From Psychrobacter sp. NG25 (GTDB lineage: Bacteria > Pseudomonadota > Gammaproteobacteria > Pseudomonadales > Moraxellaceae): a stretch of DNA of 64,000 bases. The position numbers and the translations under genes are program-made. The stretch spans positions 220,605-284,604 of the forward strand of contig NZ_JADGMV010000006.1 of the NCBI RefSeq assembly GCF_015234355.1, in the 5' to 3' direction. This document shows positions 39,985-50,084 of this stretch, in pieces (position 1 is the stretch's first letter; the number at the start of each line of letters is the position of its first letter). The notes beneath the pieces were generated by a model. It worked only from the letters and a program-made list of their open reading frames with translations. It did not search any database and was not told the DNA's origin.

Positions 39985-40313
39985 ATAGTTTACTGTCAGA
40001 TTAACGTGTCTATCATAAATTGGCAGTAGAATTATGGGAGTGATAAAAGGTGGTTGATAAGGCTTAATAGGTAAAAGACTTGTCAGTCATTTTGCAAATA
40101 TGTTATATATAGGCGCAGTGTTGATGGTATCAGTGGTTATTCGTTGGCAAGAGCCATTTTTATAATGGTAGTTCAACGATATGTCCATAGCCAAGAACAC
40201 GGCAGACCAACGCCATAAGTTTATATTAAGTCGTATTGAATACAGTAAAGTCAGTTCTACGACCGTTATGCCTCCTATTTTCCATTGTGTTACGTAAAAC
40301 GAGTTGATGATTC
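39985..40313. other. Intergenic region perM / hda
   Basis: 329 bases without a recognisable gene, repeat or strong hairpin. Confidence 0.3.
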
Positions 40314-41117
40314 ATGGCAGAAGCACAGCTAAGTCTCAATCTGGACATTAAGCATGATGCAAGTCTAAGCGACTTTGCCGGTCCTGGTTGGATGTCGATT
40401 ATTGATGCAGTGCGGCAGTTACATGTCGGCCTGATAGGACAGCTGTATCTATTTGGTAGTCCTGCTACTGGTAAGTCTCATTTGCTATCAGCAATCTGTG
40501 AGTCGTTTATTGAGATGGATAAATCCGCGATTTGCTTATCACTCAACGAGTTGATTCATGCTGATGTCAACGTACTTTCGTCTCTAGAGAACTTTGATCT
40601 GATCGCAATCGACGATTTAGAAGTCCTTGAGCAAAGCAGTCAGTGGCAAGAGGCTTTATTCCATTTGATTAATCGTAGTCGTGAAGGTCAGCGCCAGTTA
40701 CTGTTTGCAGCCAATAAACCTGCTGATGATTTACCTTTCCAGTTGAGAGATTTATTGACCCGTTTGGCACAAGCGCCTACGTTCAAAGTACCGAATGGCC
40801 ATGATCTGGCAGATCGTCAGGCATTATTGCAGTCTATCCTGCGTCGACGAGGCTGGCAGTTTGACGATAGGATTATTGACTATTTGCTTACGGAAGGCCC
40901 GCACCGTATCGGGGCGATGATGGACGTGCTCAACTATATTCAGCCAATGTTTTCCAATCTTGGCCGCAACAATATATCCAAAGCAGTCATAAGTGATGCA
41001 TTACGTACTATTGATGAACAGACACTAGCGGCAGAGCTAGCTGATATTGCGCAAGAGACGCAAGTAGATCATGACGCTGCAGATCAAGATCAACATACTA
41101 TGCCATTCGACTTTTAG
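40314..41117 (+). CDS. hda: DnaA regulatory inactivator Hda
   Basis: 267 aa AAA+ protein of the DnaA domain III type. The first residues contain a clamp-binding motif (A-Q-L-S-L-N-L), then the P-loop L-F-G-S-P-A-T-G-K-S-H-L-L, Walker B L-I-A-I-D-D-L-E-V-L, sensor I F-A-A-N-K-P and an R-D-L-L-T-R-L arginine-finger region. It lacks DnaA's DNA-binding domain IV. With the beta clamp it promotes hydrolysis of DnaA-ATP after initiation. The C-terminal about 25 residues are Gln/Asp-rich and extend beyond the usual Hda. Confidence 0.93.
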   Translation: MAEAQLSLNLDIKHDASLSDFAGPGWMSIIDAVRQLHVGLIGQLYLFGSPATGKSHLLSAICESFIEMDKSAICLSLNELIHADVNVLSSLENFDLIAIDDLEVLEQSSQWQEALFHLINRSREGQRQLLFAANKPADDLPFQLRDLLTRLAQAPTFKVPNGHDLADRQALLQSILRRRGWQFDDRIIDYLLTEGPHRIGAMMDVLNYIQPMFSNLGRNNISKAVISDALRTIDEQTLAAELADIAQETQVDHDAADQDQHTMPFDF

Positions 41118-41173
41118 TCCTAAAAATACGAATATTTTTATCAAAAACGTTTTTACTATTAATGGAATCACTT

Positions 41174-41857
41174 ATGAAACTCAATGCTTCTTTGCTAAAA
41201 AAAATGACTATCGGTACGTTACTTATTGGTGCAAGCTCCGTCTCTATGTTGTCGCAAGCAGAGGTCACTCTGTTAGTTGATGACCACATCAAGGTTACTG
41301 CGATTAATGGGCAGGAAATCCAGCAGAGTATTTTTCAGTCGCCGACAAAAACATTTACACTACAGCCTGGACAACATGCCATTACTGCTAAGTATGACCG
41401 TTTGTATAACCTGCCTCGTGATGAGCATGATTATTTGCGTTCAGGTAACGTCAGTGTGACCGCACAATTGGCTGATAATCAAACCTATCGTTTGACTATG
41501 CCAAGTCAACCAGAAGAGTATAAAGCGGCTAGAGAATATGCCAAACGTCCAACGTTAGCTGTGCAGCAGGATAATACCGTGATCGCTAGCCAGCAAAGTA
41601 TGGCCAATAACCAAGGCGGATTGTTTTCAGGTTTGGGTAACGTAATAGGCGGTGTGTTTGGTGGCTCGGGTGATGCTGAATTACAAAACCAACGTGTTAT
41701 TGCATCATTAGACAAGCCAGCTGTAGCAAATCAGAATACTGTACAGCAAACGACAAGCGTTAATTCATCTAACAGTAATTTAGATCAGTTTATGCAGATT
41801 TGGCTACAAGCAACGCCTGCTGAGCGTGAAAAAATGAGCCAGTGGATACAAAAATAA
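41174..41857 (+). CDS. DUF2057 (YccT-like) secreted protein
   Basis: 227 aa from ATG 41174, preceded by TGGA at proper spacing (an in-frame ATG at 41162 overlaps that site). Signal peptide MKLNASLLKKMTIGTLLIGA.. ends at S-Q-A before E-V-T-L-L-V. The mature N-terminal part matches DUF2057 (V-T-L-L-V-D-D-H-I-K-V-T-A-I-N-G, L-Q-P-G-Q-H-A-I-T-A-K-Y, T-Y-R-L-T-M-P). A Gly/Asn/Gln-rich linker then leads to a C-terminal helix (Q-F-M-Q-I-W-L-Q-A-T-P-A-E-R-E-K-M). Periplasmic; YccT in enterobacteria affects curli, which is not implied here. Confidence 0.82.
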   Translation: MKLNASLLKKMTIGTLLIGASSVSMLSQAEVTLLVDDHIKVTAINGQEIQQSIFQSPTKTFTLQPGQHAITAKYDRLYNLPRDEHDYLRSGNVSVTAQLADNQTYRLTMPSQPEEYKAAREYAKRPTLAVQQDNTVIASQQSMANNQGGLFSGLGNVIGGVFGGSGDAELQNQRVIASLDKPAVANQNTVQQTTSVNSSNSNLDQFMQIWLQATPAEREKMSQWIQK

Positions 41858-41886
41858 ATTACCATTTTCGTAAATGTATAGATAAT

Positions 41887-41916
41887 AAAAAAGCACCTAA
41901 TTAGGTGCTTTTTTTG
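41887..41916. terminator. Bidirectional terminator between DUF2057 gene and dps
   Basis: AAAAAAGCACC TAATTA GGTGCTTTTTT, perfect stem with flanking A and T runs. Confidence 0.88.
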
Positions 41917-41962
41917 TTCTAAATTTTGTGGTTTTTGACAGGCATATATTTGACTGACTATA

Positions 41963-42442
41963 TTAGCCTAAAAATGCGTTGTACATCCATACTAACTTTT
42001 CTTGCTCTTGTACATAAGCGTCGACAAGATCAGCTGACCCTTGGTCTTCGCTATCTGCTGCTAGAGTAGATACTTGACGCTGTTCTTCGATAAGCTCTTG
42101 CAAACCTTTGACCACGCCTTTAACGCAAGTCGTGCCGTCTTTAACGTTCTTGTCTTCGCTAATGCTGGTATGCTGAGCAAAGTCGCTATAAGCATGGAGT
42201 GGTGTACCTCCTAGCGTTAGAATACGTTCAGCGATTTCATCAATTTGAATTTGTAGTGACGTATATAGCTCTTCAAATTGTGGATGTAAGGTAAAGAAAT
42301 GCTCACCTTTAACGTTCCAATGATAGCCACGCACATTGATGTAAAACATATGGTAGCTTGATAATAGGCCGTTTAACTTAGCAATTACTTCGCTCATGTC
42401 TGCTCTTTCTAGACCGATTTGGTTAGTCTCATTATTACTCAT
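41963..42442 (-). CDS. dps: Dps family ferritin-like DNA-protection protein
   Basis: 159 aa. The Dps signature is clear: L-S-S-Y-H-M-F-Y-I-N-V-R-G-Y-H-W-N-V-K-G near residues 27-46 with the ferroxidase His, then H-P-Q-F-E-E-L-Y and Q-I-D-E-I-A-E-R-I-L-T-L-G-G-T-P. Dps dodecamers oxidise iron with peroxide and protect DNA under stress or starvation. The short N-terminus has few basic residues, so DNA binding by an N-terminal tail is unlikely. Monocistronic. Confidence 0.95.
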   Translation of the reverse strand: MSNNETNQIGLERADMSEVIAKLNGLLSSYHMFYINVRGYHWNVKGEHFFTLHPQFEELYTSLQIQIDEIAERILTLGGTPLHAYSDFAQHTSISEDKNVKDGTTCVKGVVKGLQELIEEQRQVSTLAADSEDQGSADLVDAYVQEQEKLVWMYNAFLG

Positions 42443-42670
42443 GATATTATCCTTATAGTGTGAGTGTTGATATAAAAATTAAATGAAGAAAGTTATAACT
42501 TTAACTTATTTATATATCCTAGCGCTTCTACAACTTTTCTTCTGATGCCTATTATAATAACAAAGCATTATAGACAAGTTAAGTTTAATAAATACAATAA
42601 TGCGATTGGTTTACCAAAAGAGCCAAACCCTTTATCGTTAGTTGGACGAGCGATAAAGGGCTGTTCTATT

Positions 42671-43330
42671 TTATGCTGGTGGCTGTAAGTTTTCAGGGTT
42701 CAAACCTTTAACAGCAACGACCTCTTGCAAATGTTGGCGAACCGTATCAACTGGAAATTTCTGTGTTTGCAGGCGTTTAGGTATGATTTGGCTGCCTTGT
42801 TGACCTTTCATCTCAAACATCATAAATATATAGTCGTCAGTTTCATCCCAGCTTTTAACCGCAGACCATGGGATAACCGCTTGTTGAGTATTGCTCGCGC
42901 GCATCTGCATACCACGCATCTGCGAGTTTTTCATCAAATCAGGTTGATTGACGGGCATTGCCATCACGAGGCCATGTTTTTGTACGCCGAGCTTCATTTG
43001 GCGCATTTCATCTGGCATTTCTTGATCGGCCACTTGCTTTTCGAACTCTCTTTTAACATACCATTTAAAACCAAGGGTACGAACCAGTAAGTAAACCACC
43101 ACTGAAACCAACATCAACCAAAAAATAATGGTTGAGTAGCCTGTGACAAAGACCAACCCTGCAATCGCTAATACCACGACTACTGCCATAATGATCCACT
43201 CTTTCGTTTTGATGCTTTTTAGACCAAAAGAAGGGCTGGCACTAGAAAATAGCTCATATTGTGCTTGGTGAAATTCTGCCTCAGTAAGGTTTAAGGCGAC
43301 AGGTTGCAGCGTGTAGGGGTACAAGGCCAT
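42671..43330 (-). CDS. YcxB-like membrane protein
   Basis: 219 aa. Two adjacent transmembrane helices (about 46-64 and 67-85, I-I-M-A-V-V-V-V-L-A-I-A-G-L-V-F and I-I-F-W-L-M-L-V-S-V-V-V-Y), then a cytoplasmic part with a W-S-A-V-K-S-W-D-E-T-D-D-Y-I-F-M-M-F segment and an I-I-P-K-R motif, the pattern of YcxB-type (PH-like) domains. No characterised function. A Met/Gln-rich loop (about 135-155) precedes the conserved part. Confidence 0.72.
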   Translation of the reverse strand: MALYPYTLQPVALNLTEAEFHQAQYELFSSASPSFGLKSIKTKEWIIMAVVVVLAIAGLVFVTGYSTIIFWLMLVSVVVYLLVRTLGFKWYVKREFEKQVADQEMPDEMRQMKLGVQKHGLVMAMPVNQPDLMKNSQMRGMQMRASNTQQAVIPWSAVKSWDETDDYIFMMFEMKGQQGSQIIPKRLQTQKFPVDTVRQHLQEVVAVKGLNPENLQPPA

Positions 43331-43772
43331 AAAGGTTTCTCAAATACTTGTGTTAAAAGTGTTGGGTTTAAATCGCCAAAGTGAAGTAGCTATACGGCAC
43401 TTGGCTGAAAGTGGGAAAAAGGTATGGACTTATCTTACCGAAAAGCGCTCTCAAATGAAACATATAAGCAGCTATGAATGTTGATAGTTGTCATATTATT
43501 GCCATTAAGCCTTATTATGAGGGTTTGTCGATTTTCAGAGCGGGTTATCAAGTTAAAAATCGCATGCCATTAATCATCAAAGCGATGAATGAAAGTATCG
43601 CCAAAACATGGTCAAATGAGATGGGTCTTGGTATTATAGCGGCTACCACTTATTTTGATAAAACCAGCACCTTTAAAAACAGTACCTTTAAAGACAATAT
43701 CTTTAAAAATAGCACCTTTAAAAATAATACTTTTAAACTTCTCACTCACTTTTAGCGTTACAGGCAACCATT
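43331..43772. other. Upstream region of serS with possible small frame
   Basis: 442 bases. A plus-strand frame at 43474-43755 (93 aa) has no ribosome-binding site and ends in a T-F-K-N repeat produced by the 15-bp tandem array at 43666-43740, so I do not call it a gene. The serS promoter and leader must lie here. Confidence 0.4.
43666..43740 (+). repeat. 15-bp imperfect tandem repeat, five units, upstream of serS
   Basis: Units of the form AGCACCTTTAAAAAC: 43666, 43681, 43696, 43711, 43726. The array ends 32 bases before the serS ATG and so lies in its leader or promoter. Confidence 0.92.
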
Positions 43773-45059
43773 ATGATTGATCCAAAACTCTTACGCGGCG
43801 ATTTAATCGACTTACAACAGCAGTTGGCCACTCGTGGTTACGCACTTGACATGGATTTTTGGCAAACGGTTGAGTCAGAACGTAAATCTTTGCAGATCAA
43901 AACTGAAGAGTTGCAGTCGCGACGTAATGCTGGTGCCAAGCAAGTAGGCGCGCTAAAAAAATCAGGCGAAGACGCCCGTGAGCTATTGGCTGAGATGCAA
44001 AGTGTCAGCGGTGAGATTAAAGCGGCTGAAGATGAACTGCGCACTTTGCAAGAACGCATCACCAAAGCTGGCATGCAAATCCCTAATATTCCAGCAGCTG
44101 ATGTGCCAGTGGGTGCGTCAGAAGATGACAATGTAGAAGTGCGCAAGTGGGGCACGCCGCGTACGTTTGATTTTGAGATTCAAGATCACACTTATATTGG
44201 TGAGACACTTGGTATGCTTGATTTTGAAGCGGCGACCAAGCTGACTGGCAGTCGCTTTAATGTGCTAAAAGGACAGTTGGCGCAGATGCATCGCGCACTG
44301 ATTCAATTTATGCTCAATACCCATACCATGAAGTACGGCTATCTTGAGACCTATGTGCCTTATATTGTGAATTCAGACAGCCTCAAAGGTACAGGGCAAT
44401 TGCCTAAGTTTGAAGATGATTTATTTAAATTGAAAAATCATACTAATAACGAAGATATGGACTTTTATTTGATTCCTACCGCCGAAGTGCCAATGACCAA
44501 CTTGGTACGTGGCGAGCGTTTGGATATTAGCGAGCTGCCACTTAAGTTTACCGCGCATACGCCTTGTTTCCGTAGTGAGGCAGGCTCACATGGCCGTGAC
44601 ACTCGTGGCCTGATCCGTCAGCATCAGTTTGAAAAGGTTGAAATGGTCAGTATTGCCACGGCTGAGCAGTCTGACGAATTGCTAGAGGCAATGACTGGAC
44701 AAGCTGAATATATCTTGCAGCAGCTTAATCTGCCATACCGCACGGTTCAGTTATGTACGAGTGATATGGGTTTTGCAGCACAAAAGACTTATGACATCGA
44801 AGTATGGTTACCGAGCCAAGATACCTATCGCGAAATCTCTAGCTGCTCTAACTGCGGTGATTTCCAAGCACGCCGTATGGGAACTCGTGTCAAAGACGGC
44901 AAGCAAACCAGCTTGGCTCATACTTTGAACGGTTCAGGTTTGGCAGTTGGTCGTACGCTATTGGCTGTCATGGAAAACCATCAAAACGCAGATGGTAGCA
45001 TCACGATTCCAGAAGTATTGCGTCCGTTTATGGGCGGTGCTGAGACGATTTCAGTTTAA
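43773..45059 (+). CDS. serS: Seryl-tRNA synthetase
   Basis: 428 aa class II synthetase. The N-terminal coiled-coil arm covers about residues 30-100. Motif 2 is seen as [24 protein letters not shown] in spaced form, motif 3 as [15 protein letters not shown], and [13 protein letters not shown] supplies the Ser-specific region. Charges tRNA-Ser and tRNA-Sec. Monocistronic with a terminator after it. Confidence 0.98.
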   Translation: MIDPKLLRGDLIDLQQQLATRGYALDMDFWQTVESERKSLQIKTEELQSRRNAGAKQVGALKKSGEDARELLAEMQSVSGEIKAAEDELRTLQERITKAGMQIPNIPAADVPVGASEDDNVEVRKWGTPRTFDFEIQDHTYIGETLGMLDFEAATKLTGSRFNVLKGQLAQMHRALIQFMLNTHTMKYGYLETYVPYIVNSDSLKGTGQLPKFEDDLFKLKNHTNNEDMDFYLIPTAEVPMTNLVRGERLDISELPLKFTAHTPCFRSEAGSHGRDTRGLIRQHQFEKVEMVSIATAEQSDELLEAMTGQAEYILQQLNLPYRTVQLCTSDMGFAAQKTYDIEVWLPSQDTYREISSCSNCGDFQARRMGTRVKDGKQTSLAHTLNGSGLAVGRTLLAVMENHQNADGSITIPEVLRPFMGGAETISV

Positions 45060-45081
45060 TAGCTACCTTGCTTATTATACT

Positions 45082-45115
45082 AGCTGTGAGCTACTAAGAT
45101 GACTCACAGCTTTTT
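45082..45115 (+). terminator. Terminator after serS
   Basis: AGCTGTGAG (45082-45090), 12-base loop, CTCACAGCT (45103-45111) and a T-tail. Confidence 0.85.
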
Positions 45116-45324
45116 AATATAGGGCAGTTTAATAAAACTGATATGAAACATAAACGATTCTGTCATACCATTTCTTAGCTAGCCTTATAGCAAATATGTT
45201 AATATTGCACTTTGATTTTATAGTCTATAACTTAGGGGCGCATTTGGCGTCCTTATGCTTATACTCCTTTGAGTAAACTCTCCTCTTATCAGCCATACCC
45301 CTCATTTGAATATTAGGACACTCT

Positions 45325-47322
45325 ATGCCAGCTCCAATTAGCGAACGTAAATTAGCCAATGCCATTCGTGTACTGTCGTTTGACGCGGTACAAAAAGCCA
45401 ACTCTGGTCACCCAGGTGCTCCGATGGGCATGGCTGATATTGCTGAAGTTCTGTGGCGCAAGTTTTTGAAGCACAACCCAACCGATCCACAGTGGCACAA
45501 CCGTGACCGCTTTGTCTTATCGAACGGTCATGGCTCGATGCTTATTTACTCATTGCTGCATTTATCTGGTTATGACGTCAGCGTTGATGATCTTAAGGGT
45601 TTCCGTCAGTTGCACTCAAAAACCCCAGGTCATCCTGAGCTTGGCTATACACCAGGTGTTGAGACAACTACTGGTCCACTAGGACAGGGTATTGCCAATG
45701 CCGTTGGTTTTGCAATTGCAGAAAAAACTTTAGCCGCGCAGTTTAATCGTGACGGCCATAACATCGTTGACCATAACACCTATGCATTCTTAGGTGATGG
45801 TTGCTTGATGGAAGGTATCAGTCATGAAGTGTGCTCACTGGCTGGCACGTTAGGTCTTGGTAAGTTAGTCTTCTTCTATGATGACAATGGCATCTCTATC
45901 GATGGTAATGTCGAAGGCTGGTTCACTGATGATACGCAAGCACGTTTTGAGTCTTACGGCTGGCAGGTTATCAAAGTCGATGGTCATGATGCTGATGCGA
46001 TCACTCAAGCAACTGAACAAGCGCTTAAAGAGACTACCAAACCAAGTCTTCTGATTTGCAAAACTACGATCGGTGCTGGTAGCCCGAACAAGCAGGGTCT
46101 AGCAGCCAGTCATGGTGCGCCGTTAGGTGATGACGAAATCGCCTTGACTCGTGATGCGCTGTCTTGGAAGCATGCTCCATTTGAATTAGATGATGAAATC
46201 TATGAAGCGTGGGATGCTAAAGCCAAAGGTGACGTCCAGCAAAAGAACTGGGAAGCTGACTTTGACGCTTATAAGAAAGCCTATCCTGAACTGGCTTCTG
46301 AGCTATTACGCCGTCTAAATGGTGATTTGCCTGCTGATTTTGATAGTCAAGCACAAGCTTATATTCAGCAAACGCAAGAAGCGGGTGGCGATGTTGCTAG
46401 CCGTAAAGCCAGTCAAAACGCTATCAATACCTTACAGCCATTATTACCAGAATTGCTAGGCGGTTCAGCGGATTTAGCTGGCTCGAACCTGACACTATTC
46501 AAAGGCGCTAAAGGCATCGAAAAAGACGCTGACGGCAACTATATTTATTACGGCGTACGTGAGTTCGGTATGACCGCGATTGCCAATGGTATCGCGTTGC
46601 ATGGCGGCTTTATCCCTTACGTAGCGACGTTCCTAATGTTTATGGAATATGCTCGTAACGCGGTACGCATGGGCGCACTCATGAAGCAGCGCGTCATCCA
46701 TGTCTATACGCACGACTCTATCGGTCTGGGTGAAGATGGCCCAACGCATCAGCCAGTTGAGCAGTTGACTAGCCTACGTACTACGCCAAATCTACGCACA
46801 TGGCGTCCGTGTGATGCGACTGAGTCTGCAAGCGCTTGGGTAGAAGCAATCAAGTCTGAAAATAACCCATCAGCCTTGATCTTTAGCCGTCAAAGCTTGC
46901 CACATCAAGCACGTGATAATGAGCAAGTAGCCAACATCACCAAAGGTGGCTATGTACTTGCGAAAGAGCAGGGCGAGCTACAAGCTATCATCATCGCTAC
47001 TGGTTCAGAAGTTGGCCTTGCGATGGAAGCGTACGAGACATTAAGCGCAAATGGTGTTGGCGTCCGTGTAGTGTCTATGCCATGTGCGGAGATTTTCGTT
47101 GAGCAAGATGCTAGCTATCGTGAAGCCGTATTGCCTGCCAATATCCGTGCTCGCGTAGCAGTCGAAGCGGCGCATGTAGATTACTGGTATAAGTTCGTTG
47201 GTCTAGATGGCAAAGTCATCGGTATGACGACTTATGGCGAATCTGCTCCTGCTAGCGACTTGTATAAAGAGTTTGGTATCACGACTGACGCTGTGGTTGA
47301 AGCGGTAAATAGTTTGGTGTAA
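45325..47322 (+). CDS. tkt: Transketolase
   Basis: 665 aa. Thiamine-diphosphate enzyme of the pentose phosphate pathway. Signatures: [21 protein letters not shown], the ThDP/Mg motif [10 protein letters not shown]...N (about residues 155-185), and [18 protein letters not shown] precedes the start. The gene is intact, but its last about 62 codons plus terminator also occur as a diverged copy at 50537-50785. Confidence 0.98.
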   Translation: MPAPISERKLANAIRVLSFDAVQKANSGHPGAPMGMADIAEVLWRKFLKHNPTDPQWHNRDRFVLSNGHGSMLIYSLLHLSGYDVSVDDLKGFRQLHSKTPGHPELGYTPGVETTTGPLGQGIANAVGFAIAEKTLAAQFNRDGHNIVDHNTYAFLGDGCLMEGISHEVCSLAGTLGLGKLVFFYDDNGISIDGNVEGWFTDDTQARFESYGWQVIKVDGHDADAITQATEQALKETTKPSLLICKTTIGAGSPNKQGLAASHGAPLGDDEIALTRDALSWKHAPFELDDEIYEAWDAKAKGDVQQKNWEADFDAYKKAYPELASELLRRLNGDLPADFDSQAQAYIQQTQEAGGDVASRKASQNAINTLQPLLPELLGGSADLAGSNLTLFKGAKGIEKDADGNYIYYGVREFGMTAIANGIALHGGFIPYVATFLMFMEYARNAVRMGALMKQRVIHVYTHDSIGLGEDGPTHQPVEQLTSLRTTPNLRTWRPCDATESASAWVEAIKSENNPSALIFSRQSLPHQARDNEQVANITKGGYVLAKEQGELQAIIIATGSEVGLAMEAYETLSANGVGVRVVSMPCAEIFVEQDASYREAVLPANIRARVAVEAAHVDYWYKFVGLDGKVIGMTTYGESAPASDLYKEFGITTDAVVEAVNSLV

Positions 47323-47348
47323 TAAACCTAACTTAATTAGCGTTTAAA

Positions 47349-47386
47349 AAAAAGAGCTGCCGGAGAAATCTGGTGGCTCTTTTTTA
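47349..47386 (+). terminator. Terminator after tkt
   Basis: AAGAGC-GCCGGA / TCTGGTGGCTCTT stem with a GAAA loop and T-run. The same structure with a few substitutions recurs at 50747-50785. Confidence 0.85.
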
Positions 47387-47606
47387 TATTTGGATTTTAG
47401 TTTTGGAGCAGTTCTTTTGATTCACCTGCATCAGTATTGGCATCGACAGGGTAATTGCTGCAATCAGTATGGAGCTGTATTTCAAATTGAGGATTTGATG
47501 GTAAATGTAATTTACACTGAAGTTACCATTTTGATAGTGTGCTATGAGCACTCGAATGAATAAAATGGAATACAATATATTATTGCTAAGTGGATCAAGG
47601 AAAATT

Positions 47607-48128
47607 ATGCAAACATTTATTCAAATCATATCTGAAAGTACAGAGTCAAATATTGAAAAATTTAATCGAGTTGAAGAGTTAACTCGTGATGAACTTGAAA
47701 ATTTAGGCTCAACTAGGTTAGTGCTAACACTTCAAAAGATGCAGTGGGAGAGGAGTATTTTCGCTATAGGAATGTTTTCACTATTTGAGGCAGTAGTTCA
47801 AAAGGAACTCAAGATTGAGAAAGGTTCAGCCTTTAAGGAGTTAAAACAAAAGCTTAAAAGTCATAATAAGATAGAACTACTTGAAAGTTTTGAAGAGTTC
47901 TATTGCGCAATTAATGTATTAAAGCATGGAAAAGGTATGTCCTATACAAAACTTTTAGAGAAACGAAATAGTCTACCGTTTGAAATCACACCAGCTAATT
48001 CAATATTTAGAAATGAAGGTGATGTATCAGAGATTGAAGCTCTGGTTTACGTGGATAACAATTTTTTAGAAAAATGTTTGGCAGTCATTTGTCAATGCTA
48101 TGAGGAGCTATTCAGAATTTCATCGTAA
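47607..48128 (+). CDS. Unknown accessory protein (possible HEPN-like helical fold)
   Basis: 173 aa from ATG 47607, behind AAGGA; an upstream in-frame ATG at 47544 has no such site. All-helical pattern, charged, no membrane segment. A C-A-I-N-V-L-K-H-G-K-G segment after about 105 residues recalls the N-x-x-x-H stretch of some HEPN-type proteins, but the preceding Arg of the usual R-x4-6-H motif is missing, so RNase activity is not supported. Codon use and AT content are unlike neighbouring tkt. First gene after tkt in the accessory interval. Confidence 0.6.
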   Translation: MQTFIQIISESTESNIEKFNRVEELTRDELENLGSTRLVLTLQKMQWERSIFAIGMFSLFEAVVQKELKIEKGSAFKELKQKLKSHNKIELLESFEEFYCAINVLKHGKGMSYTKLLEKRNSLPFEITPANSIFRNEGDVSEIEALVYVDNNFLEKCLAVICQCYEELFRISS

Positions 48129-48402
48129 TTTTTATCTTATAGGTTCGCTGGGCGTACCCTGAAAACTAACATCTATTTCATAATAAAAATCAATATTAAA
48201 ATCGTGGATTAGAGAGGAATTATTTACAGCTTAATCTAGATGTAATAATCATAACAAATGTTTATAATATCGCTATGCAAACGAAAGAGAAAATCAGCAT
48301 ATATAAAACGGTACGACAAATTAGCTAAATGCTATGATTTGTCGTGTTATTGCACTGGGATAAAATCATGTCACTCAATCTCACATCTTCTAAGACAACA
48401 AC

Positions 48403-49920
48403 ATGCTAAATTACACTGATTCTATTAACTCGCAAAAGCCATTCCTTAAGTCTAATCAACCGACTGTTGAAACAGTAAATGTGCTCTTAGCGTTAGATGA
48501 TTTCTTTTCTGACATGTCAAAAAAGGTGGGTTCTAATAAGTTAGGTGATTTGACCAAGCATCATGACTTTATATATGAAAAAGAGCTTCGTGACTGCAAT
48601 CTTGATTATTCACTAAATAGTCTCAAGCGAATTGATGAGTGGTTGCTAACGGTTAAAAAAAGACTGCCTGACTTTACAGAGCATCGAATATTTTCTTCAG
48701 AGTACTCGCTGCACAATAGCTCGACTATTGAGATATTGAGCTACTATTTAGGTGAAATCATTGGACGAGCTCGTAGAGAAGCCCCAGTTTGGTACCCTGA
48801 TGCAAGGGATCATTGTATAGGGGATCAGACCGCATTGACTGAAAACATGTTTGTCGAGTTTGATAGTGATATCCAAGATTTGTGTGATTTTTTCGTTCCT
48901 AAGCAAATGATTTACCAAGCATTGATAATAGCTAGTGACGATGGGGCATTACAAGACCAAACAATTTGGCAAAGTGTACTGGAGTTAGTTCCATCTACTA
49001 TATTAAGTAATACAGATTTAAATCAGCCTTTGCCACCCGTACCCACTATGGAGTTGAAGTTTGATAGAGAGATTGAATTTGCTAATTTAGATCGAGCGGA
49101 TTTAGCTTACTTACAGATGATGCCTCCAAAATGGATGAAAGACGACGTCTTGTATGAACAGATCAACCAATTGGCCAAGTTATATAAAACAGGCAAAGTA
49201 GTATGGGCTCATGTCGTTCAAGCAAATAAAATGCTATGGTCTTCTGATCAGGCATACTCTTGTCCTGCTGGAATAGTATACGATCCGACAGGGCGAACAC
49301 CAGTTTCTTATCTAGCAGAAATTGCACATGAACTTTATACTTTTAAAAATACCATTCCTGATACAGATGATATAGAAATATTAAAGTATGCTGAGCACAT
49401 AACTGACGAACATACTAGAATGCTTGGTTTTGACATCCCTAATAGCATTACGCCTTTACCACTAAAGTCTACCAGTCTGTTCGTTTGGCGATTACATTTA
49501 CCCAATGGTATTTTGCAAAGCTCATTTCCTATTTTAATCAGTGATGAAACAGCTGAGGTTACTGTACTTCCTGCCAAGTTTTGGGAGCAAGCTTATTATG
49601 ATGAATGGATTCAAGACAGTTATTTTGAAGAAGATATGTATTACGGCGTACGAAAACTTTATGAGAGTGACAATTCTTGGAAAAAGTATGAGAAGCACCT
49701 TCGGCCACAAGTGACTGAGCTTATTGATGATATTCCGAGCTTAGCTAATAAAGCATCTTTTAACAGTTATAAGCCTACTTCAACCGATATGGACTTCGTT
49801 ACAGAATCGATTCAACAGAATTTTGCAGAAGCAAAACAAGAAAGTACAAGCTTCATGAAAATTGTCATTGGCGTAATTATATTTATAGCTGTCTTATATG
49901 GGTTTAAGTTCTTTACTTAA
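48403..49920 (+). CDS. Unknown accessory protein with C-terminal membrane anchor
   Basis: 505 aa, no signal peptide. Long, mostly soluble, with conserved-looking stretches Y-L-G-E-I-I-G-R-A-R-R-E-A-P-V-W-Y, P-P-K-W-M-K-D-D-V-L-Y and V-V-W-A-H-V-V-Q-A-N-K-M-L-W-S. It ends in one hydrophobic helix (about 485-503, I-V-I-G-V-I-I-F-I-A-V-L-Y-G-F), i.e. a tail-anchored protein facing the cytoplasm. The ribosome-binding site is weak. I do not recognise a family. It lies in the tkt-NERD accessory interval, immediately before a truncated NERD copy. Confidence 0.7.
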   Translation: MLNYTDSINSQKPFLKSNQPTVETVNVLLALDDFFSDMSKKVGSNKLGDLTKHHDFIYEKELRDCNLDYSLNSLKRIDEWLLTVKKRLPDFTEHRIFSSEYSLHNSSTIEILSYYLGEIIGRARREAPVWYPDARDHCIGDQTALTENMFVEFDSDIQDLCDFFVPKQMIYQALIIASDDGALQDQTIWQSVLELVPSTILSNTDLNQPLPPVPTMELKFDREIEFANLDRADLAYLQMMPPKWMKDDVLYEQINQLAKLYKTGKVVWAHVVQANKMLWSSDQAYSCPAGIVYDPTGRTPVSYLAEIAHELYTFKNTIPDTDDIEILKYAEHITDEHTRMLGFDIPNSITPLPLKSTSLFVWRLHLPNGILQSSFPILISDETAEVTVLPAKFWEQAYYDEWIQDSYFEEDMYYGVRKLYESDNSWKKYEKHLRPQVTELIDDIPSLANKASFNSYKPTSTDMDFVTESIQQNFAEAKQESTSFMKIVIGVIIFIAVLYGFKFFT

Positions 49921-49960
49921 TAGATATCAACCTAATGAATTATTTTTTGAGAAAGCCACC

Positions 49961-50071
49961 ATGTCTCTAAAATCCAGCTTCAAAGGTTTCCTAGGCGAGA
50001 CAGTTATCAATGTCGCCATGTGGCTAAAGCTTGAAAAAGATGTCGATAATCTGAAAGAAAAAATTATATAG
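49961..50071 (+). pseudogene. 5' fragment of the NERD-domain gene
   Basis: The first 36 codons here (MSLKSSFKGFLGETVINVAM...) repeat the start of the intact NERD gene at 51598 with mostly synonymous changes over about 85 bases, then diverge into an unrelated tail and stop at TAG 50069. Upstream sequence is not shared. Third-position changes show that the copy is not a very recent duplication. Confidence 0.85.
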
Positions 50072-50084
50072 GCTGAATACGAAG

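Noticed and set aside
43474..43755. 93-aa frame before serS with a T-F-K-N repeat
   Set aside because: No ribosome-binding site, and the tail is only the translation of a tandem repeat in the serS leader.
47384..47575. 63-aa minus-strand frame after tkt
   Set aside because: AT-rich, no start signal, covers the tkt downstream homology that is repeated at 50786 onward without keeping a frame.
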